Part shown: piece by piece, positions 54,501 through 61,919 of the stretch
How positions within the stretch are numbered: position 1 is the stretch's first letter
How the letters are laid out: each line of letters starts with the position of its first letter
NCBI RefSeq assembly: GCF_900101745.1
Contig: NZ_FNAD01000022.1
Location: 26,073-90,072, forward strand
DNA length: 64,000 nucleotides
Direction of reading: 5' to 3'
Origin: Glycomyces harbinensis
GTDB lineage: Bacteria > Actinomycetota > Actinomycetes > Mycobacteriales > Micromonosporaceae
Made by a program: the position numbers and the translations under genes
The notes under the pieces: generated by a model
The model's database searches: none
What the model was told of the DNA's origin: nothing
Seen by the model: the letters and a program-made list of their open reading frames with translations, nothing else

Positions 54501-55110
54501 GTTGTTCGTGACCTCGCACGACGGCGGCGAGTGGAGCACGGCCGTGTTCGACTCGGTGACGGTGCGGGACACGGCGCCCGCGGTACCCGAGCCGTGGACG
54601 TGCGAGGACGTCGGAGACCCGGCGATACCCGGTGACGCGGTGTTCGACGCGGAAGGGACGGTCACGATGATCGGCGCGGGCGACGACGTCTGGGGCGACG
54701 CGGACCAGTTCCGATTCTGCCACCAGGAGTTGGCGGGAGATGGTCAGATCACGACACGGGTGGTCTTCCAGGAGGACACCGACGACTGGGCGAAGGCCGG
54801 GGTCATGGTCAAGACCGGTACCGAAGCCGGGGCGGCGTACGCGGCGCTGATGCTGACGCCCGGGCACGGGGTGCATCTGCAATCGGGCTTCGACACCGAC
54901 GTGGATGGGCCCGATACGGGAGCCCCGGTATGGCTGCGGCTGAGCAGGGTCGGTGAGGTGGTGACGGCCGCGTGGTCGGCGGACGGCGAGGCCTGGGCCG
55001 ACATCGGGAGCGCGGATCTCGCGGGCGGGGCCGTGGTCGGCCTGTTCGCGACCTCGCACGACGGATCCGAATCGGGCACAGCGGTGTTCGACTCGGTGAC
55101 CGTCGCATAG
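51565..55110 (+). CDS. Secreted multidomain protein: sugar-dehydrogenase-like propeller, PKD and three repeated beta domains
   Basis: 1181 residues. Signal peptide to about residue 28. Residues 30-370 are a six-bladed propeller of the soluble PQQ-glucose-dehydrogenase type (GLLGLEIDPDFASNGYVYAGY, WAYGLRNSFRWDV, GANYGWPEVEG). A PKD domain is at 375-455 (SYAWDFGDGG), then a second Ig-like module, a Bacterial-repeat-type module (570-640), and three tandem ~180-residue concanavalin-like repeats starting near 648, 830 and 1010. Repeats 2 and 3 share two cysteines (WxCxDVGDP and a CHQELAGDG motif). ATG overlaps the GT2 gene. Probably binds or oxidises cell-surface sugars; catalysis unproven. Confidence 0.85.
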   Translation: MSGESLRRFAAALVLAPLLLVAPGAAEAEPPAEFERLLVVGGLEEPTSFRFTPAGDVLVAEKNGAIRLVEDGALHGHPLIELGTAGSDERGLLGLEIDPDFASNGYVYAGYTAADNLDRLSRFTMTGHQIDPASELVLIQSQQDANVFHHSGSVGFGADGKLYWTLGMNTNSQNPMNLGNVHGKMHRVNADGSIPADNPFVDTPGAEPSVWAYGLRNSFRWDVVPSGPNAGKILAGDVGGSEFEELNLIERGANYGWPEVEGECGDCPYAQPVWTYPHTDPPASAGSVSAVEVYEGGLLGEAYEGAVFVADYTLGFVKYLEMDESFETVVSVHDFDTGAGTPVELQTGPDGALYQLNIYPGELYRIAPSGGNRTPVAEAGATPDSGFAPLEVQFSSEGSRDADGDALSYAWDFGDGGSSTEADPVHVYTGNGVYQAVLTVDDGEKSAEAVVEVQVGNSRPEAVIESPGEGLTYDAGDVVGFSGSGSDPEDGALGAAAMSWTVQFHHADHVHPFFGPETGSAAGEIEIPRAPHGADNTFYRISLTVTDAGGLTDTAFVDVHPNTVEVSLSADPPGLAFTLDGRPYTGTAVKRMVVGGEYVLDAASPQHAGAERYAFDSWSSGADRHHVFTVPDEDTAVTAHFTELAFPPAPWESTDVGERTQLGLSSYDDGKFTVTGAGWDVWGGTDEFHFVHQPLAGDGQITARLTSQDDTHPWAKAGVMVKESTEEGAKYASIAVTPENGAHFQADFGTDGGGFDYEEGAAWLRLTREGDVFTAELSADGEDWTVIGSATVPMSADAQIGLFATSHDNTRFSTAVFDSVEVDAGDPSAGWECQDVGDPALPGNASFDPDGSIAVTGGGDDVWGGADQFHYCHQELAGDGEIIARVVAQGVSDEWAKAGLMVKTAPEAGADYVAAMTTPEHGVRLQTGFDTDTAGPEAGAPVWLRLVREGTTVTAFHSDDGTGWEPFASARLEGAATVGLFVTSHDGGEWSTAVFDSVTVRDTAPAVPEPWTCEDVGDPAIPGDAVFDAEGTVTMIGAGDDVWGDADQFRFCHQELAGDGQITTRVVFQEDTDDWAKAGVMVKTGTEAGAAYAALMLTPGHGVHLQSGFDTDVDGPDTGAPVWLRLSRVGEVVTAAWSADGEAWADIGSADLAGGAVVGLFATSHDGSESGTAVFDSVTVA
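53505..55107 (+). repeat. Three tandem coding repeats of about 540 bases
   Basis: Units start near 53509, 54054 and 54592. The protein-level consensus is WAKAGVMVK, then GAPVWLRL, then VGLFATSHD, then TAVFDSVTV. Units 2 and 3 are much closer to each other than to unit 1, suggesting the last duplication made unit 3 from 2. Confidence 0.85.
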
Positions 55111-55147
55111 ACGGGCGCCGGGGGCCTGCGGGAGCCTCCGGCGCCTT

Positions 55148-55184
55148 CCGCCGCTCGGGACGCGAAGGGCGTTCCGAGCGGCGG
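55148..55184. terminator. Bidirectional terminator
   Basis: Long nearly perfect stem from CCGCCGCTCGG with inner GACGC/GCGTT pairing, in the gap between the convergent glycan gene set and the leftward operon. Confidence 0.8.
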
Positions 55185-55240
55185 CGCCACGCTGGTGTTC
55201 GCCGACGGGCCGAGTAACGGCAACGACGACCGGACCTCGG

Positions 55241-56443
55241 CTATTGGTAGCTGGTCTTGCGCGAATGAGCCCAGTAACCGGCGGCGGCCAAAAGACCCAC
55301 GACCATGATGACCGTCCACGCCGATTGCGATCCATAGCGCTCCAGTAGAAAGACTCCCAGCGGCGCGCCCACCACCATGCCGAGGAACAGCACGAAGAAG
55401 TACGAACCCTGAAACGCCGACTGACGCCCGCCGGGGGCGTGGTGAGCGATGAACGTCGCCGGCGCCGGCGCCATAATGATCTCTCCCAGAGACCACACGC
55501 TCAGGGCCACGAGGAAACCTACGGAGGACTCGGCGAATCCGTTGAGTCCGAACCCGACGGCCACCAGCGCCGACCCGCCCACAAGCATCCATAGAGTCTT
55601 CATTCGGTGCCCGACGGCTGCCGCCAGCGGTTGCAGCACGATGACCAGCACGGCGTTGACGGCGAGGATGGAGCCGATCCCCGCCTCGTTGATTCCGTTG
55701 AGCTTCATGTCAATGGGCAGCGTCGACTGCCGCTGCAGGTACACGATGTTCAGCAGGAACGACAGCGCCAGGAACGGCGCCACCGATCGGTTCAGGAAGG
55801 GCTGCGCCATGTCGGCACCCGCAGTGCGGACGGTGCCCCACTTTCCGCTAACACCGGTGTCACGGGCTTGCACCCGGTCATCAGGCAGGAACCTGCAGAT
55901 GAACCAGTACACCAGTGCCGTACAGATGCCTAGAACGAAGATTCCGCGCGGCGCGACATACAGCAGCACTCCCGACAGAACCGGCCCTACCGACCCGCCG
56001 ACGTTGTTCGCCCAGTACAGCAGGCCGAATGCGCGGGTGCGTCGCGACTCCGGCACCAGGTTCACCACCATGGCCGTACCGGTGGGTCTGTTGATCGCCG
56101 CCAGGAAACCGGCGACGAACACCAGGCCCACCAGTAGCCAGATTTGGGAACTGACCAGCATTATCCCCAGGACCACGGCATATCCCACCTGAGACGCCGA
56201 GATGGCCCGTCGGGGTCCTACGCGGTCTCCCAGCATGCCGCCCACGATCGAAGCGGTGGCCGAACCGGCCCCCTGCATCGCCACGGCGAGCGCGGAGGTG
56301 GTGGCGTCGGTCAGGCCGGAAGTGAGCAGATACAGGGCGAAGAAGGCCGGATGCAGCAAACCCAGCCGGTTCACCACCCATCCAAGCCACAGCAGCCAGA
56401 AAGCCCTGCCCAGTGTTGTGGCTTCAGCGGTGGTGCTGGTCAT
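55241..56443 (-). CDS. MFS exporter of the glutamate mutase operon
   Basis: 400 residues, 12 hydrophobic segments. The loop-2 motif GGMLGDRVGPRRA (G-x-L-x-D-x-x-G-x-R-x) is typical of MFS antiporters, and NRPTGTAMVVNLVPESRR is in the central region. It is a DHA1-like drug/small-molecule exporter. Its ATG overlaps the stop of the ATP-grasp gene upstream (ATGA) and it is the last gene of a coupled operon, so it probably exports the product and gives self-protection. This role is inferred from position. Confidence 0.88.
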   Translation of the reverse strand: MTSTTAEATTLGRAFWLLWLGWVVNRLGLLHPAFFALYLLTSGLTDATTSALAVAMQGAGSATASIVGGMLGDRVGPRRAISASQVGYAVVLGIMLVSSQIWLLVGLVFVAGFLAAINRPTGTAMVVNLVPESRRTRAFGLLYWANNVGGSVGPVLSGVLLYVAPRGIFVLGICTALVYWFICRFLPDDRVQARDTGVSGKWGTVRTAGADMAQPFLNRSVAPFLALSFLLNIVYLQRQSTLPIDMKLNGINEAGIGSILAVNAVLVIVLQPLAAAVGHRMKTLWMLVGGSALVAVGFGLNGFAESSVGFLVALSVWSLGEIIMAPAPATFIAHHAPGGRQSAFQGSYFFVLFLGMVVGAPLGVFLLERYGSQSAWTVIMVVGLLAAAGYWAHSRKTSYQ

Positions 56444-57660
56444 ACGACCACATCGCGGCTACCGCTTTCAGTCAGAGACTTCGTCGAAATCGTGATGTGG
56501 TGCAGGACTTCCTGACACCGCTCAACCGCCAGCCGTGGGTCCGCTCCCCATGCCATGACCGAGCCGAAGATCCGGTCGAAGGAGTCGCGGATCTCGGTGA
56601 CCTCGTCTCCGGGCCGAAGCGGCATGTCCAACTCCAGGTCGGCCGCTGCGTCGAACGCGTCGGTCCCGGTCACGTCGACGACCACGCCGGGTTCGGGGGT
56701 GAAGAACCTGATGGCGGCACCTCCGCGAACCGGTGGCGAGTACTCGGGACCATCCTCCACGCCCAGCGGCACTGACACCGCCAGTCGGGCCAAGTCCACA
56801 CCGTACGCGTGCTGTACCAGCTCGCTCATCTTTCCGCCGCCTATCCGGTTATGGGACTCGATGACTCGCGGCCCCGCTGCGGTGAGCATGAGCTCGGTGT
56901 GGGCGGGCCCTTCGTGCAAACCGACGGCGTCCAGGAACCGGTATGTCACCGACGCGACCTGGTCGAGCTGTTCGTCGGTCAGTGTGGCCGGCATGGTGTG
57001 CCCCACCTCGACAAGAGCATCGTTGAGAACCTTCTGGGAAGTCGCCATCAAGACGTGACGGCCCCGAGTGGAGAAGGACTCCACACTGATTTCGGTTCCG
57101 GTCAGCAACTCCTCGGCGAGAACAGGGAGACTGCCGCCATGCGGAAGTCGCCGCCATGCCGACCGCAGCTCGTCAAGGGTGCGAATGAGGTGAACGTCCC
57201 TGCTCGCAGCGCCGCAGGGTGGCTTGAGGACGATCCCGTCCGGTCCTTCCCGGAAGAACCCGACCGCATCCTCCAATTGAGAGACCACTCGATATCGAAC
57301 CGGACTCAGACCCACGTCATCGAGACAAGCTCGCATGGCGTTCTTGTCGACCAGTCGTCTCACAGCCGCCAGCGGGTTGCCGCCCAGACCGAAGCGGTCG
57401 TTGAGGATCGCGGCAGGTAGCAGCCCGGTCTCCGTCAATGACACGATTCGGTGAATCTGGCGTCGGCTCTGCTGGCGGCGCACTTCCTCGGCGACCGCGT
57501 CGACATCCGTGAAATCGAGATGGACGATCTCTTCGCACAGCTCCTCGGCGACCGGATCGTACCTGCCCGGCATATGCACCAGTACCACGTTAACGCCGGC
57601 ATCGCGTGCCCCTTCGAGGACATTGAGGCGGCCGCCGAGCACGACTATCGTCTTCGCCAC
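56440..57660 (-). CDS. ATP-grasp carboxylate-amine ligase (second in operon order)
   Basis: About 406 residues. The N-domain is preATP-grasp-like (TIVVLGGRLNVLEGARDAGV). The central domain has IVLKPPCGAASRDV (phosphate loop) and EELLTGTEISVESFS, and the C-domain VIESHNRIGGGKMSEL, the metal-binding E-x-N-x-R-x-GG. Such enzymes join an amino acid carboxylate to an amine via an acyl phosphate, as in BacD-type dipeptide ligases. The GTG at 57660 is chosen: GGAG lies 6 bases upstream; the in-frame ATG at 57672 is an alternative. The substrate is unknown. Confidence 0.85.
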   Translation of the reverse strand: MAKTIVVLGGRLNVLEGARDAGVNVVLVHMPGRYDPVAEELCEEIVHLDFTDVDAVAEEVRRQQSRRQIHRIVSLTETGLLPAAILNDRFGLGGNPLAAVRRLVDKNAMRACLDDVGLSPVRYRVVSQLEDAVGFFREGPDGIVLKPPCGAASRDVHLIRTLDELRSAWRRLPHGGSLPVLAEELLTGTEISVESFSTRGRHVLMATSQKVLNDALVEVGHTMPATLTDEQLDQVASVTYRFLDAVGLHEGPAHTELMLTAAGPRVIESHNRIGGGKMSELVQHAYGVDLARLAVSVPLGVEDGPEYSPPVRGGAAIRFFTPEPGVVVDVTGTDAFDAAADLELDMPLRPGDEVTEIRDSFDRIFGSVMAWGADPRLAVERCQEVLHHITISTKSLTESGSRDVVV

Positions 57661-57710
57661 GGAGTTCTCCATTCATCTGGGACGGGATGGGACGCGACAG
57701 TGTGAATGGA

Positions 57711-58721
57711 CTAAGCGGTAACGGGCAGGCCCTCGCGGTATGCGGCGAAGCCCTCGGGGAAGGCGCGAGGTGACCACGGTTGCAGGGACATGCGCAACAG
57801 GTCCCGTGATCTGGTTCCCGCGTCGGCGAATGCGGTGCGGCCATGCAACGCGTAATTGTTGTCGACCATGAGGATGTCACCGGGACGCAGTTTCAGTTCG
57901 ATGGTGTGTTCGGGCAACGCTGCGGTCTCGTCGAATGCGTCCAGGGCAGCGATCTCGACGGGGCTCAACGGAACACCGGACTTGGCCGGGGCCAGCTCGG
58001 CCCGTTCACGGCGATAATAGCGACACGCCAACCGCCCCTCGAAATATCCGAAGATCGGATTCCAGTAGTAGGGCAGTTCCCCGGCCGACTCGGTCCCGCG
58101 CCGATCGTAGGCGAAGGGCTTGTACAACAGGCCCAGCAGCTCCCGATGATGCTCCAAGAGATGATTATGGACGGTCATCGAACTTGCGAGCTGGTTCATT
58201 CCGCCCTCGGCCGCGTCCTTGATGCACAGCAGGGTGAGCAGGTCCGAAGGATCCGTATGGAGTGGTAGCGCCTCATTGGACATATAGCCGCGGTGCCCAC
58301 CGGTCTTCTGTTCCGAAGTGGGGCGGTCCTTGACATGGTGAACCAGCGCGCCGTCGCGCGACTGCGGGGTGGCTCGGCCCACATGAGTACTGAGTCCGAA
58401 GTACGCGGTCTCCAGCTGGGACTCGTCAAGATCAGCGATGGGGAATCCTCGCAGGACGGCGAAACCCCTTCCCTGCTCGAGCTCAGCCACCAGATCCTTC
58501 ATGACCGGTGCGATGGTGGGCAGTGGAAAGTCCGCTGCCGTGAGTTCCCCGAAGCTCTTCTTGTCCCTGTCCAGGGACTTGACGGCCTCGACCAATTCGA
58601 CGACCTGATCCTTGGAAAAGCTGACCGTCCAGTCGTCGGGGCTGGTGAAGTCGGCTCGTTTCCACGCCGAGGGCCCGGTTACGGGCTCGGTCAGTACGAC
58701 TGGGGCGGATTTCGAGTTCAT
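57711..58721 (-). CDS. Clavaminate-synthase-like Fe(II)/2-oxoglutarate oxygenase
   Basis: 336 residues of the TauD/CAS family. A double-stranded beta-helix with the metal triad His155-x-Asp157 (LPLHTDPSD) and His293 (ALHGRTAF). The 2-oxoglutarate-binding Arg is in SRDLLRMSLQ. The Asp in HTD is kept, so it is a hydroxylase/oxygenase type, not a radical halogenase. The CAS-like proteins often hydroxylate C-beta of amino acids (AsnO type), so a 3-methylaspartate-derived or aspartyl substrate is possible. Its ATG directly follows the stop of the ATP-grasp gene above, with AAGGAG 8 bases before it. Confidence 0.88.
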   Translation of the reverse strand: MNSKSAPVVLTEPVTGPSAWKRADFTSPDDWTVSFSKDQVVELVEAVKSLDRDKKSFGELTAADFPLPTIAPVMKDLVAELEQGRGFAVLRGFPIADLDESQLETAYFGLSTHVGRATPQSRDGALVHHVKDRPTSEQKTGGHRGYMSNEALPLHTDPSDLLTLLCIKDAAEGGMNQLASSMTVHNHLLEHHRELLGLLYKPFAYDRRGTESAGELPYYWNPIFGYFEGRLACRYYRRERAELAPAKSGVPLSPVEIAALDAFDETAALPEHTIELKLRPGDILMVDNNYALHGRTAFADAGTRSRDLLRMSLQPWSPRAFPEGFAAYREGLPVTA

Positions 58722-59981
58722 TCAGGATCTCTCCTTCGGTAGGGGCTCGCAGTTGATGTGAAATTCTTTGATGACTGAGTCGATGCTGTCGGTGACTTCT
58801 TTGGTGGACCCGGCTCGGAAACGAAATCGGCCCCCCACGTGCTCATAGAACGCTTCGGCGTCGGGAATGACCGCACCGGGCTCCAGCACCCGTTCGCCGT
58901 ACACTGCTGGAATATGCATCATCGAGTTCGAGCTTGTGACCCGGCAGGGACGCCGGGCCGGAACCGGGCATAGCAGCCATCCCGCCATGACCCCGGGGTC
59001 AGCCACATCCAGTCGAGGAACTGGATTACCGGTTTGGATGGCGCATTCGATCGCCATGAGATCTACTTGGTGGACTTCACGCCACAGGAATGGAATTTCC
59101 GCACCGCCGACACGTCGACCCACTTCCAGAAACACGAATTCCGATGGCCGGGTCGAGTTGCCGTCACCGAACACCTCCAGGTGGAACACCCAGGCCGATT
59201 CGCACATTCCGGGAATGAGCTCTTGCAGATAGTCGTCCATGGCGGCCAAGGTCCCCGGGTCATCGACCTCAACGGCACCGGCGGGCGACTGCCTATGACG
59301 AAAGCTGAACAACGATGACACGTATCGGGACATTCGCCATGGACCCAGTTCGCTCCCGGTCCAATATCCGTCCACATGGTAGATGTCACCAGCCTGAAAG
59401 CGCTGGACCATGATGGGGCGATCCCAGGTCAGCTCCGCCGCGGCATCCTCACCGGGTACTCGCGATACTCCTTCACTGGCGCTGCCGCGCAACGGTTTGG
59501 TGACCACCGGCCAGCCGTGTCGGCGACCGAACTCGATAATATCCGCGTTGGTCGACACCGGAGCGTAAGCGGGAACCGGCAACCCTATGCTTTCGACCAG
59601 ACGGGTCATCAGATCCTTGTCCAGGAACGGGGCCAGGTCCGCTGCATAGGGGCCGGCAGCTCCCAACTCCTCGCGAAGTCGGCTGACCGTCGGCAGGTGA
59701 TTCTCCTTCAAGGCTATGATGGCCGACGGTTCACCGTGTCGCTCCGACAGCTGGTATGTCGCCCGCCGCAACTCGGCCGGGTCTGTAGTGCGGGGCAGCA
59801 CCACCACCTCTGCCGCCCGGTCGGGAATCGACTCACGTCCCGTTGGATTGGTGATATAGGTGACCGGCCGGCTGGAGTGGTCCAGGTAGCTGTCGTAATG
59901 AGCGTATTGATCCTGCCAGGCGTGTACCACGATGACGTGACCGGTTCCATGGTCGACGTATGTGGATGCCGGAGTGTTCAC
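58722..59981 (-). CDS. ATP-grasp ligase (first in operon order)
   Basis: 419 residues. TKPLRGSASEGVSRV gives the phosphate loop, IMVQRFQAGDIYHVDGYW and FLEVGRRVGGAEIP the remaining site. The usual E-x-N-x-R-x-GG has Gly for Asn here, a form seen in some amino acid ligases. It is only distantly similar to the other ATP-grasp gene in the operon, so the two probably use different substrates. Its GTG overlaps the GlmE stop (GTGA). The substrate is unknown. Confidence 0.85.
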   Translation of the reverse strand: MNTPASTYVDHGTGHVIVVHAWQDQYAHYDSYLDHSSRPVTYITNPTGRESIPDRAAEVVVLPRTTDPAELRRATYQLSERHGEPSAIIALKENHLPTVSRLREELGAAGPYAADLAPFLDKDLMTRLVESIGLPVPAYAPVSTNADIIEFGRRHGWPVVTKPLRGSASEGVSRVPGEDAAAELTWDRPIMVQRFQAGDIYHVDGYWTGSELGPWRMSRYVSSLFSFRHRQSPAGAVEVDDPGTLAAMDDYLQELIPGMCESAWVFHLEVFGDGNSTRPSEFVFLEVGRRVGGAEIPFLWREVHQVDLMAIECAIQTGNPVPRLDVADPGVMAGWLLCPVPARRPCRVTSSNSMMHIPAVYGERVLEPGAVIPDAEAFYEHVGGRFRFRAGSTKEVTDSIDSVIKEFHINCEPLPKERS

Positions 59982-61390
59982 GAGGCCTCCTGCAATAGTT
60001 GCGGCAATGGTTCGCCTTTTGAAACGTCGTGGGCGGCGAAGTAATTGATGTCAGCGGTGATCGATTCGATGACCTTCAGTCCGTCAGGGTCCGAATTGGT
60101 ACCGGAAAGCGACTGCGCCTGTCGCTTACGGGTTGCCTCTGAAAACGGCAGGCTGCCGCAGTCGCGGTATCGGATCGCCCCGCGAGTGTCACGAGCGGGA
60201 ATCACTGCGGACCGCGCATGCCGACTCGCACTGAAAGGTACGTCCAAACTGCCGTTCGCGAAGGCGCGACAGATTGCTGCGACGAGATCGTCACAAGCCA
60301 GAAGCGGCTCCACCAGCTCCGCGACCTCGCACAGAATCCAATCGCGCTCCAATGCAACGCGCTCTTGGTCCACCTGAACGAAGTCCAGAAACGATGAGCA
60401 TGCCGCCTCGGTGACCCGCATACCTTCCACGTTCGCCCTGGTGTCGGGAATGCCGTACGCCTCATGGTTGGTCTTGGTGATGATCTTGGCCGCCCCCCCG
60501 ATGCGCCCCACCAGTCCGCCGTAAAGTATGAGTGCGTCGGCCACCGATCGTCCCTTGGGGAATACACCCATGTACTGATGAAGCACCGAGAACGTCTCTA
60601 CCGATTCCGGCAGGTATCGCTCGGCGAGCAGCGGAATGCTGTGCAGAGCGGCGATGTCCTGAAGCGCCTCACCGCCTTGGGGGTATGCGATGGACACGCA
60701 GCGGACCCCTTCTCGAGCCGCCAGGACCGCCTCCAACACGCTGATCGCCAGGCTGATCGACGGTGGGACCAACACCGCCGTCAGTGTTCCGAACATCTCC
60801 CGGTCCACGATGACGCCATGTTCCGCGAACACTCCGCATAGTGAATCCACTTGGCGCCAGGCTTCGAGGGACTCCTGCAGGGGCACGTCCTTGGCATAAG
60901 GAAGGTTGTACGAGATTCCCCCGCCCTCGAAAGAGGCGATACCCGAGGCCAGGCTGACCGCCAGCAGCTCGCGGGCGTCAGGGGAACCATGGCGAACTTC
61001 CAACGGGACCTTCACCGACTCATTCAGCTCTCGCCCGCGCCCCCAACCATGTGCCACCAGAGGATAGCCATTGAGATGGCCGGGGTTGCGTGCCAAAGTG
61101 GCTTCCGCGGTGGCGAAGTGCTTCAGGCGCGTATGCGAGTCGATGGTGACCGTGAGCAGATCTGGCGCCGCCCGAGACTCCAATTCCAGAAGCAGGCTCT
61201 TCATCCGATCATGGGCGCCGACGCCGCACCGTGGCTGAATCGCCGGACGTTCCCGCCTGACGGCCGACCGCAAGACCTCGACTGCCAGTGGCTTTCCAAC
61301 GCTGTTGAAATATGCCACTGCCTCTTCCAGGCTCGGCAGACCACTGGCGACCTGATATTCCAGATCCAGCGCATCGCTCATGGAGGTCAC
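59978..61390 (-). CDS. glmE: Glutamate mutase epsilon subunit
   Basis: About 470 residues, a TIM barrel that binds glutamate under adenosylcobalamin and makes (2S,3S)-3-methylaspartate. Numbering from the GTG at 61390, the arginine claw Arg54, Arg88 (IDSHTRL) and Arg133 (EVRHGSPDAR), Glu155, Tyr161 and Tyr165 (SFEGGGISYNLPY) and Lys306/Glu310 (ITKTNHEAYG) all match the known residues of the Clostridium cochlearium enzyme. It is therefore catalytically complete. Start: GTG overlapping the GlmS stop; an ATG at 61381 is possible. Confidence 0.95.
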   Translation of the reverse strand: MTSMSDALDLEYQVASGLPSLEEAVAYFNSVGKPLAVEVLRSAVRRERPAIQPRCGVGAHDRMKSLLLELESRAAPDLLTVTIDSHTRLKHFATAEATLARNPGHLNGYPLVAHGWGRGRELNESVKVPLEVRHGSPDARELLAVSLASGIASFEGGGISYNLPYAKDVPLQESLEAWRQVDSLCGVFAEHGVIVDREMFGTLTAVLVPPSISLAISVLEAVLAAREGVRCVSIAYPQGGEALQDIAALHSIPLLAERYLPESVETFSVLHQYMGVFPKGRSVADALILYGGLVGRIGGAAKIITKTNHEAYGIPDTRANVEGMRVTEAACSSFLDFVQVDQERVALERDWILCEVAELVEPLLACDDLVAAICRAFANGSLDVPFSASRHARSAVIPARDTRGAIRYRDCGSLPFSEATRKRQAQSLSGTNSDPDGLKVIESITADINYFAAHDVSKGEPLPQLLQEAS

Positions 61391-61812
61391 TGAGCATCGA
61401 CCAGTTGAGGTCGACACAGACTGTCCAGCACGAACGGCAACTTGTCGGGATCGTCGAGAATGACGTCCACTCCCAGGCCGCGAAGGAGCTCCAGTGACTC
61501 GTTCGACTTCCGACTTCCGACCGATAGGTTCCCGCCCAAGATCACAGGGCGGTCGAGCCGTCCCTCCGCCCGCAGCTGGGGCAGGGACCGCAGATCCTCA
61601 TAGGCGTGACCGTTGAGGCTTCCGATGACAATCGCTATAGAGTGCGGAGAGCGCTCCAATGCCTCGGCGAATTCTTCAAGCGGGGTGCATACGCCCAGAT
61701 TCTCAACAGCGAACCCCGCGTATCGAAGCCGGCCGGCAATCAGGTGGTTGGCGACAGCGTGCGCATCGCTGGCGGCGACGCCCAAGATCACGGAACGGGT
61801 TTCGGTGGTCAT
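61387..61812 (-). CDS. glmS: Glutamate mutase sigma (B12-binding) subunit, variant motifs
   Basis: 141 residues, Rossmann-like B12 domain. The cobalt-binding loop ASDAHAVANHL keeps Asp16 and His18 but has Ala21 where DxHxxG has Gly. The SxL motif is GSL with Gly64 at the Ser position; GGNLSVGSRK keeps the Gly-Gly loop. Pairing with a complete GlmE suggests a working, divergent partner. GGAAGG lies 10 bases before the ATG. Confidence 0.9.
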   Translation of the reverse strand: MTTETRSVILGVAASDAHAVANHLIAGRLRYAGFAVENLGVCTPLEEFAEALERSPHSIAIVIGSLNGHAYEDLRSLPQLRAEGRLDRPVILGGNLSVGSRKSNESLELLRGLGVDVILDDPDKLPFVLDSLCRPQLVDAQ

Positions 61813-61919
61813 GAATGGTTGGCCTTCCTATAGGGTTTCGTCTAGTTGAGGTCATTGACGAAAATGGCAACCGGATCCCGGTCTATCTCGGGCCGCCACC
61901 GCTACGCACCGGGATGGTC

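Noticed and set aside
57711..58721. Radical halogenase
   Set aside because: The metal motif is HTD with Asp kept; halogenases of this family have Gly or Ala there.
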